Source of the DNA: Bacteroidales bacterium
GTDB lineage: Bacteria > Bacteroidota > Bacteroidia > Bacteroidales > UBA932
DNA: 5,121 nt
NCBI GenBank assembly: GCA_021443625.1
Contig: JABUTP010000081.1
Span: 1 to 5,121, forward strand
Direction of reading: 5' to 3'
The position numbers and the translations under genes were made by a program. The notes beneath the pieces were generated by a model, which searched no databases, was not told the DNA's origin, and worked only from the letters and a program-made list of their open reading frames with translations. Every line of letters begins with the position of its first letter. Within the stretch, counting starts at the first letter, position 1. This document shows positions 1 to 5,121 of this stretch, piece by piece.

Positions 1-1279
1 CCTGAAGACCAACCTTGTCGGCTTCCTCATAGTGGGTCTTGCCATCTTCCATAAGACCACGGTTTGCAGCGAACTTAAGGTTGCAGTATTTACCAATCTG
101 GGCAGTGGTGGTAGCGTATTTGTACGAACCGATGGCCTCGGGGCGGAAGCAATCCTGACGGCAGTCTTCGGCGACAATCTTCTTGTAAAGCTGATCGTCA
201 ATACGTGCGTGTGAAGGATAGCCAGATGTACCGGCCGAACTGTTGCTGAAGATGTTCCTGTAAACGGAGTTCAAAGCAGTAACGTTTCCGGTAAAGCTTG
301 AGCCGTAACGGTAGCCGAGAATACACTCGCTGTTGTTGCGTACACTGATGAAACCGTTGTCCTCGGGGAGGATGAGGATGTCATCCGCAGCCCAGCTTTC
401 GCCGATGTTGTGTCCACCATAGTTTTCGGGCTTCATGAGAGAGTATGCACCGCTGTTGATGATTGCAGAGCAGGCGGAGATACATTTGGCCCAGTCACCT
501 GTCCAGAGGGCGGCGCGTGCGAGGCAGAAGTTGGCAACTCCGAGGTCGAAGTCCTCAACTTCAGTGGCAGCCGAAGTGTAGCCTACGCCGGCCTTTGAAA
601 GGAGGGCGATAGCCTCTTCGAGGTCGCGGATAATCTTGCTGTAGGTTTCCTGTGCGGTAGCGTCGCGGGAAGCAACTTTGTTGAGGTCGAACTCTTCATA
701 CCAGGGCATTCCGAGTTTGTCCTTTCCACCCTGCAGATACGCATCCTGGAAAGTTTCCAGAAGGTTCATGTAGTTGTATGCACGTACGATAAGGCAACGG
801 GCGCGGCCGTCGGCAGCCAGTTTGCTGTTTTCGGCAGCCTCTTTTGTCATATACATAAGCACTTTGTTGGCCTCAGCGATAGAACGTGCAGGGAGGAACC
901 AGAATCCGCGTACAACGTCGTCTCGGTTGTTTCCGAGGTTCTCGAGATTATACCATCTGCTGTCATTGTCCTGACCATATCCATATACTATATCGCTACC
1001 CAGAAGGTTGTGCATATACTCGAGGGTGTTCATATAGTAATTGCTATAGGAAGCAGAACCTGTAGAGTATTGGTTGCCATTGTCAACATAGCTCATATAC
1101 TGAACCAGTTTGTTCGCCATGGCAGCAACAATTTTCTGCTGAACTTCTTCGCTACCGTTGGCAAGGAGCTCCTTGATCTGCTCGTCGTAAATATTATTTG
1201 CGGGGGGTACATCAAGGTACTTGTTGCACGAGGCGAAAAGCAGGCTGACTAAAGAAAGTGTACAAATAAACTTTTTCAT
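1..1279 (-). CDS. SusD/RagB-family nutrient-binding outer membrane lipoprotein, C-terminus beyond window
   Basis: This is the surface lipoprotein partner of the SusC-like transporter encoded just upstream; family members bind ligand outside the cell and act as a lid on the barrel. I translated the frame by hand: it stays open from the ATG at 1279 to the window edge, giving 426 residues with no stop. The N-terminus is MKKF followed by a hydrophobic stretch and the lipobox LFASC, with Cys18 as the predicted lipidated residue, then NKYLDVPP, a typical SusD start. TPR-like helices fit residues about 159–181 (RARCLIVRAYNYMNLLETFQ), 212–227 (TYSKIIRDLEEAIALL) and 249–277 (ANFCLARAALWTGDWAKC). NYGGHNIG lies near 286–293. 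SusD proteins are usually about 500–600 residues, so roughly 100–150 residues are probably missing at the end, only because of the window edge. An in-frame ATG at 1294 is an alternative start adding five residues. The ligand cannot be told from sequence alone. Confidence 0.95.
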   Translation of the reverse strand, partial: MKKFICTLSLVSLLFASCNKYLDVPPANNIYDEQIKELLANGSEEVQQKIVAAMANKLVQYMSYVDNGNQYSTGSASYSNYYMNTLEYMHNLLGSDIVYGYGQDNDSRWYNLENLGNNRDDVVRGFWFLPARSIAEANKVLMYMTKEAAENSKLAADGRARCLIVRAYNYMNLLETFQDAYLQGGKDKLGMPWYEEFDLNKVASRDATAQETYSKIIRDLEEAIALLSKAGVGYTSAATEVEDFDLGVANFCLARAALWTGDWAKCISACSAIINSGAYSLMKPENYGGHNIGESWAADDILILPEDNGFISVRNNSECILGYRYGSSFTGNVTALNSVYRNIFSNSSAGTSGYPSHARIDDQLYKKIVAEDCRQDCFRPEAIGSYKYATTTAQIGKYCNLKFAANRGLMEDGKTHYEEADKVGLQ

Positions 1280-1302
1280 GTTATTAGTCCTCATACTTTA
1301 AA
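1280..1302 (-). promoter_or_regulatory. SusC–SusD intergenic gap with Shine–Dalgarno-like site
   Basis: Only 23 bases separate the TAA of the SusC gene from the ATG of the SusD gene, so the pair is almost certainly one transcript. On the minus strand the gap carries GAGGA (plus-strand 1288–1292), eight bases before the ATG at 1279. This is a good Shine–Dalgarno match and well spaced for that start. The same GAGGA overlaps an upstream in-frame ATG at 1294–1292, which would not have this site in front of it; I therefore prefer 1279. No terminator-like hairpin fits in the gap. Confidence 0.6.
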
Positions 1303-4300
1303 TTAGAATGTGAGATTTACACCGAGGTTGTAGGTTGCCATGCTCGGATAAGCAGCGGCACCGACTGTACCGAAACCACCGGTAAGTGAAGCGCGAGGAT
1401 CAACACCTGAAACGGGATACCAGAGGAAGGTATTGTCAGCTGAAGCGAATACGCGGAAAGCTGAGATACCGGCCTTCTTCACGATGTTCTGGGGAACATT
1501 GTAACCAAGGGTGATATTCTTGAGAGACAGGTAAGATGCGGAGAAGAGACAGGCGTCTGTGTAGGGACGGCCACTGCCAAGAACAGTTGCACTGTTGTTG
1601 GGATCGCTGTAGCGGATCATAGGGAACTTGGCTGAAGGATTGTCCTCTGTCCAGGTGTTCTGATATACATCCTGCGATGCATTACCCTGGGATGTCATTG
1701 CGGCAACTACGTTGTATTCACCTTTTTCACCCGAAGCATACTCCTCGGAGTGGAAGTAACCGCCAAGCTGATATGCGAACTGAACGCTAACGTCGAAGTT
1801 CTTGTAACGGAAATCTGCAGAGAGACCGCCAATCCACCAGGGAGTGGCTGTTCCAACCTCGTAACGGTCAGCAAGACCCTTGTCGGTAACGAGGATGTCT
1901 TCACCCTCCTTGAGACCTGTAGCCTTTGCTTCGGCAGCGGTTACGTGGTGATAGTAAAGGGCGTTACCGCGAAGGTCAGCCGAGTTCTTTGTATAACCGG
2001 TGGCAATGGTCTGGTTCTGCTTGTGGGCGTCGCCGTCATTGGTTGTGCCGGTAGCCGTATAGTAGTCGAGGCCAGGGTTACCGGCTACGCCGCCATACTT
2101 GTAGATGAACATATTGTAGTAGTCTTTGCCTTCGCCGCGGAGGTAGCAGACGTCACTCGCACGGCCAGTCTGACCGGCGATGGTGTAACCGTCGTCACCG
2201 GTAGCCCAGCAACCGTCGAGCTGTGCTGAACCGGTTCCTTCGGGAACACTGATCAGAGTGGTGCGGTAGTGGGTTCCGTTGGCCCCGATAGTGAGACTTA
2301 CGTTCTTGGTGGAAATTGCATTCCAGGTGAGTTCAATTTCGACACCGCGGTTGCGGATGCAGGCTGAGTTCTGGTCGAGAGTTACCTGACCTGCCTGGAG
2401 TACCGAGATGGGAGCTGCCCAAACTGCGTTGGGAGTGTTGCGGTTGTAGAAGTCGATGGCTCCGTTCACCTTGTTGTTGAGGAAACCGAAATCGAGACCG
2501 AGGTCAAATGAATATACGTTTTCCCAAGTGATGGAGTCGTTTACAAGAGCGCCCTGAGAGAGGTTGAAACTGCTCGGCTGCGAAGATGTACCTGATGTCC
2601 AGGTACCGGCGCCAGAGTAAGTCCAGGTCTGGTAGCCCGAGTAGTAGCCGATACCGTTCTGGTTACCGGTCACACCGTAGGATGCACGGAGTTTGAGGTT
2701 GTCGAGCCAGTTCTGGGTACCCTCCATGAATTTTTCTGAAGAGATGCGCCAGCCCGCACCGAGTGACCAGAAGTTACCCCAGCGGAGTTCGGGTTTCTTG
2801 AACTTGGAAGAACCGTCACGACGATAAGATGCGGAAGCGTAATATTTGTTCGCATAAACATAGTTCACGCGGGCCATATAACCTTCCATAGTCTGCTTGG
2901 TGATACCACCGCCGGAGGTTGCTCCGAAGGTTGAATAGGTAGCCAGACCGAGATAGTTGGCAAAGTAGGTCGCATCGTTGATAAGGGCGTGCTGCGAACC
3001 CCACTGCATGTAGTCGTAGTCATACTGATAGAACTCGTGACCTGCGATGGCGTCGATATGATGCTCGTTGATGTCCTTTACATAGGAGAGCATCTGCACG
3101 GTGTTGATGTAGCGGTATTCGGATTTAACCTTCTTGATGGCGGAACCATTGGATGTACCGATGAATGTACCTGCCGACTCAACGTTGTAAAAACGGGTCA
3201 TGTTCTGGAAATAGTCGTCCAATGAAACGTTTGCGGTGAACTTGAAGTCCTTGAGGAAGGTTGCCTCTACATAACCCTTGAGGTTGAGGTCATTGGAGAT
3301 GACGTTGTACTGTGACTGGTCCATGAGTTTGAGGAGGTCGTAACTCATGCTCTCTGTGAGACCGAGAGGGGAATCTGTCATAGTACCGTTTGCGTGGTTG
3401 GCATAGCTGTTGCCGAGGTGGGTAATCTTGTTGCCTGCAGCGTCGAGCTTGTAGTTGCCGCTTGCATCGCGGGCATAGAGCTGACGGAGAGGTGAAGTAC
3501 CGGTAATCCAGCGGAAGATGTTCTGGGATGCGTTACCGGGGTCACGTCCCCAGCGGATGGCCTGACGCTCGGTGTCACGGCGTCCGTAAGCAACGTTTGC
3601 GCCCACCTTCAACCAATCTGTGAGCTGAGCGTTGACATTTGAACGCACATTCAACCTGTCAAACGAAGAGTTGCGGATATACGAAGGATCGCTCAGATAG
3701 CCGAGAGATACATAGTAGTCGCTCTTGTCGTTTCCACCGGAAGCCGAAACCTTGTATTCCTGACGGAATGAGGGGCTTGCCAGTTCACGATAGTAGTCAC
3801 CCGATTTGTAGAGAAGCTCTGCATTGGGGTTGAGCTTGCCGTCGGGATTTACGAGGTAAGCGCCCGACATTGTGGAAGAACCACCGGCTACGATATGGTT
3901 GTCGCCATCATAGCCGCCGGTATAAGTGTAGGTAGCACCGGGAACTTTGTAGAGCATCCAGTTGCCGAGGTTGTTGGCACCGAATTTTTCAATGCTGCCA
4001 TTATAGTCAAAGAGGTGCTGCGAAGCGAACTCTGCAGGGTTGGCAACTTTGCCTTCCACGTCGTTCTTGATCATGAGCCACTGTGTCTCATAGTAGTCAC
4101 CGGGGTTCTTGTTACCGAGTTTCTCTACAAGACCGTTGGGACGTACGGCGTTGATACCCCATCTGCCCTCGAAGGAGATTTTGGCCTTGCCGCTCTGACC
4201 GCGCTTGGTGGTAATCAAAACCACACCGTTGGCACCACGGCTACCGTAAAGGGCTGTGGAAGCAGCATCCTTGAGGATGGTCATGCTGGCGATATCGGCA

Positions 4301-4899
4301 GGGTTGATGGAAGACAATGCACTTACGTCGGTGCTGTTGGTCTCAACGGGAGCGCCATCGACGATTACGAGAGCCGAAGCGTTGTTCTGCTTGGCTGTAC
4401 CGAAACCGCGGATGATGATACCTGTATCCCAACCGGGCTGACCTTCAGCGGCTGCAATACGAAGACCGGGAGCCGATCCCTCGAGTGCGCGGGATACGGT
4501 TGACTGGGCCTGTGTGGAAATCTTCTGTCCTTCGATGGAAGTGATGGAACCTGTAAGGTCCCTCTTTTTCTGTGTACCGAAAGCTACCACTACAGTCTCA
4601 TCGAGCATAAGTTTATCCTCTTCGAGGACAACATTCACTACGGAACGGTTTCCCACCTTGATTTCCTGAGCGGTGTAACCATAGTAAGAGACTACAAGGG
4701 TGGCATCGGCAGGAACGGAGAGTTTGTACTGACCGTCGATGTCGGTGGCTGTGCCCTTGTTCGTGCCTTTGACAACGACGTCAGCTCCCGGGAGAGCCTC
4801 GCCCTTGGCATCGGTAACTTTACCTGACACGGAAACTTGTGCATACATGAATGTCCCTGTAAGGAGACACATCATGAGCATTAACAGTTTTTTTGCCAT
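1303..4899 (-). CDS. SusC/RagA-family TonB-linked outer membrane transporter
   Basis: This is a complete 1198-residue TonB-dependent barrel that imports a ligand handed over by its SusD partner. Residues 1–21 (MAKKLLMLMMCLLTGTFMYA, then Q) look like a Sec signal peptide. A CarboxypepD_reg-like domain follows at about 22–97, with LPGADVVVKGT and TDIDGQYKLSVP visible. The TonB-box region is DETVVVAFGTQKKRDLTGSI at 100–119, then the plug, including the family signature NPADIASMTILKDAASTALY beginning at residue 199 and running on to TTKRG at about 230–234. Barrel landmarks include SGGNDKSDYYVSLGY (about 386–401), RRDGSSKF (about 692), LRASYGVTGNQ (about 737), LKNITLGYNVPQ (about 1126) and VSGVDPRAS near 1165. 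The last residue is Phe, as expected for BAM-dependent barrels. There is no STN domain between the signal and the first domain. The length is slightly above the usual ~1000–1100. No frameshift or internal stop is seen. The ATG at 4899 gives the signal peptide directly; it lacks a clear Shine–Dalgarno, which is normal in Bacteroidota. Substrate unknown. Confidence 0.97.
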   Translation of the reverse strand: MAKKLLMLMMCLLTGTFMYAQVSVSGKVTDAKGEALPGADVVVKGTNKGTATDIDGQYKLSVPADATLVVSYYGYTAQEIKVGNRSVVNVVLEEDKLMLDETVVVAFGTQKKRDLTGSITSIEGQKISTQAQSTVSRALEGSAPGLRIAAAEGQPGWDTGIIIRGFGTAKQNNASALVIVDGAPVETNSTDVSALSSINPADIASMTILKDAASTALYGSRGANGVVLITTKRGQSGKAKISFEGRWGINAVRPNGLVEKLGNKNPGDYYETQWLMIKNDVEGKVANPAEFASQHLFDYNGSIEKFGANNLGNWMLYKVPGATYTYTGGYDGDNHIVAGGSSTMSGAYLVNPDGKLNPNAELLYKSGDYYRELASPSFRQEYKVSASGGNDKSDYYVSLGYLSDPSYIRNSSFDRLNVRSNVNAQLTDWLKVGANVAYGRRDTERQAIRWGRDPGNASQNIFRWITGTSPLRQLYARDASGNYKLDAAGNKITHLGNSYANHANGTMTDSPLGLTESMSYDLLKLMDQSQYNVISNDLNLKGYVEATFLKDFKFTANVSLDDYFQNMTRFYNVESAGTFIGTSNGSAIKKVKSEYRYINTVQMLSYVKDINEHHIDAIAGHEFYQYDYDYMQWGSQHALINDATYFANYLGLATYSTFGATSGGGITKQTMEGYMARVNYVYANKYYASASYRRDGSSKFKKPELRWGNFWSLGAGWRISSEKFMEGTQNWLDNLKLRASYGVTGNQNGIGYYSGYQTWTYSGAGTWTSGTSSQPSSFNLSQGALVNDSITWENVYSFDLGLDFGFLNNKVNGAIDFYNRNTPNAVWAAPISVLQAGQVTLDQNSACIRNRGVEIELTWNAISTKNVSLTIGANGTHYRTTLISVPEGTGSAQLDGCWATGDDGYTIAGQTGRASDVCYLRGEGKDYYNMFIYKYGGVAGNPGLDYYTATGTTNDGDAHKQNQTIATGYTKNSADLRGNALYYHHVTAAEAKATGLKEGEDILVTDKGLADRYEVGTATPWWIGGLSADFRYKNFDVSVQFAYQLGGYFHSEEYASGEKGEYNVVAAMTSQGNASQDVYQNTWTEDNPSAKFPMIRYSDPNNSATVLGSGRPYTDACLFSASYLSLKNITLGYNVPQNIVKKAGISAFRVFASADNTFLWYPVSGVDPRASLTGGFGTVGAAAYPSMATYNLGVNLTF

Positions 4900-4942
4900 A
4901 ATTAGTTTTGTTAAGTTAATGATTTGTAAGTTATTTTGGTTG

Positions 4943-4950
4943 AAAAATTA
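4943..4950 (-). promoter_or_regulatory. Weak candidate -7 promoter element (Bacteroidota type)
   Basis: The minus strand reads TAATTTTT here, seven of eight positions compatible with the Bacteroidota -7 consensus TAnnTTTG (the final G is T). It would give a 5' leader of roughly 35 bases before the ATG at 4899. No good -33 TTTG is found at the usual 19–21 base spacing; the nearest similar word, TTTA in GTTTAAC, is about 25 bases upstream. In AT-rich DNA such a partial match is easily due to chance. Confidence 0.22.
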
Positions 4951-4961
4951 TCGGAATTATC
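4946..4961. repeat. Perfect 7-base direct repeat AATTATC, 9-base period
   Basis: The plus strand reads AATTATC, GG, AATTATC; on the sense strand of the operon this is GATAATT CC GATAATT. The repeat lies 47–62 bases before the transporter start and overlaps the candidate -7 element. A tandem site close to one helical turn apart could bind a regulator dimer, but no such role is shown here, and short repeats arise readily in AT-rich DNA. Confidence 0.35.
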
Positions 4962-5013
4962 TACTTTAATCTTGTTAAACTAAATTTGATATTGACGCTT
5001 CAACGAGTCTGCG

Positions 5014-5030
5014 ATTGTTCAAAGAACAAT
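5014..5030. promoter_or_regulatory. 17-base palindrome upstream of the SusC gene (possible operator)
   Basis: The plus strand reads ATTGTTC, AAA, GAACAAT: two perfect 7-base arms around a 3-base centre, about 115 bases upstream of the transporter start. The symmetry suits a dimeric DNA-binding protein. As RNA, a three-base loop on an AT-rich stem would be a weak hairpin, and no T-run follows directly, so a terminator is less likely. Position upstream of a susCD-like operon makes an operator plausible, but this is inference. Confidence 0.35.
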
Positions 5031-5058
5031 TCGTCTTACAATCTCTCCACGTCCTTGA

Positions 5059-5075
5059 CCCTTGTTCCTCAAGGG
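5059..5075. other. Short stem-loop CCCTTG / CAAGGG
   Basis: Six perfectly paired bases (5059–5064 with 5070–5075) enclose a five-base loop. An alternative pairing uses CCTTGA at 5053–5058 with TCAAGG at 5069–5074 and can be extended outward (GTC with GAC) with one bulged G, so the two hairpins would be mutually exclusive. Neither strand has a T-run right after the stem, so it is not a standard intrinsic terminator. It may be an upstream leader structure, the end signal of a gene outside the window, or chance. Confidence 0.3.
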
Positions 5076-5121
5076 ACACCATAAAGGATTTTATACATTT
5101 TTCTTTTGGTTTTACTGCAAG

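Larger units (their letters stand above)
4900..5121 (-). other. Upstream non-coding region of the susCD-like operon
   Basis: These 222 bases hold no convincing gene on either strand and are visibly more AT-rich than the coding part. The 50 or so bases directly before the transporter ATG are A/T-dominated on the sense strand (for example CTTAACAAAACTAATT just before ATG), consistent with an unstructured leader and a start without Shine–Dalgarno. The operon promoter is expected here because nothing upstream in the window could supply read-through transcription, though a gene just outside the window could. The short elements seen within it are listed separately. Confidence 0.6.

Noticed and set aside
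410..1252. Short plus-strand open frames opposite the SusD gene
   Set aside because: The minus-strand frame is continuous with a lipobox and TPR-like helices over this whole stretch; the plus-strand frames are short shadows.
1750..2229. A 159-codon open frame on the plus strand, antisense to the SusC C-terminal part
   Set aside because: Same reason: its composition (rich in Val, Thr, Gly, Ala) mirrors the reverse complement of the barrel codons, and it has no family resemblance.
3895..4503. A 202-codon open frame on the plus strand, antisense to the SusC plug region
   Set aside because: It lies wholly opposite a strongly recognisable SusC/RagA coding sequence, has no recognisable domain, and is readily explained as a shadow of the minus-strand codon pattern.
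4739..4969. A short plus-strand open frame crossing the SusC start into the upstream region
   Set aside because: Most of it is antisense to the signal peptide and first domain of the transporter; the rest is AT-rich non-coding DNA with no protein features.
5014..5030. The palindrome read as an intrinsic terminator
   Set aside because: The stem is AT-rich with a three-base loop and no T-run follows directly on either strand.
4975..5121. A minus-strand frame open from the window edge to a TAA, 48 codons, possibly the tail of an upstream gene
   Set aside because: An open run of this length is not rare by chance, the peptide has no recognisable motif, and the sequence includes the palindrome and hairpin and is AT-rich like non-coding DNA. 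Sequence beyond 5121 would decide it.

Overview
The window holds one polysaccharide/nutrient-uptake gene pair of the SusC–SusD type, read entirely on the minus strand, plus an AT-rich upstream region. SusC/RagA and SusD/RagB pairs are confined to Bacteroidota. The upstream leader is A-rich with no clear Shine–Dalgarno for the first gene, as is common in that phylum. The sequence looks like a gut-type Bacteroidales genome (a Muribaculaceae or Prevotella-like source is my guess from general protein style, not shown by any marker gene).

Layout in the direction of transcription (high to low coordinates): 5121–4900 is non-coding upstream DNA with short repeats, two small inverted repeats and a weak promoter candidate; 4899–1303 is a complete, intact SusC/RagA-family TonB-linked outer membrane transporter of 1198 residues; 1302–1280 is a 23-base gap with a Shine–Dalgarno-like site; 1279–1 is the first 426 codons of a SusD/RagB-family surface lipoprotein whose C-terminal end lies outside the window.

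How they work together (known for the family): SusC is a TonB-driven barrel and SusD is the surface lipoprotein lid that captures ligand and closes over the barrel. The tight spacing and shared strand imply co-transcription. No glycoside hydrolase, peptidase, sulfatase or regulator lies in the window, so the substrate cannot be named. The SusC has a CarboxypepD_reg-like N-terminal domain but no STN signalling domain, which argues against control by an ECF sigma/anti-sigma partner and leaves hybrid two-component, SusR-like or other control open.

I found no previously undescribed system here. The most useful second-look items are the short symmetric and repeated words upstream of the transporter gene, an ambiguous start for the SusD gene, and a cysteine pair in the SusC barrel region.
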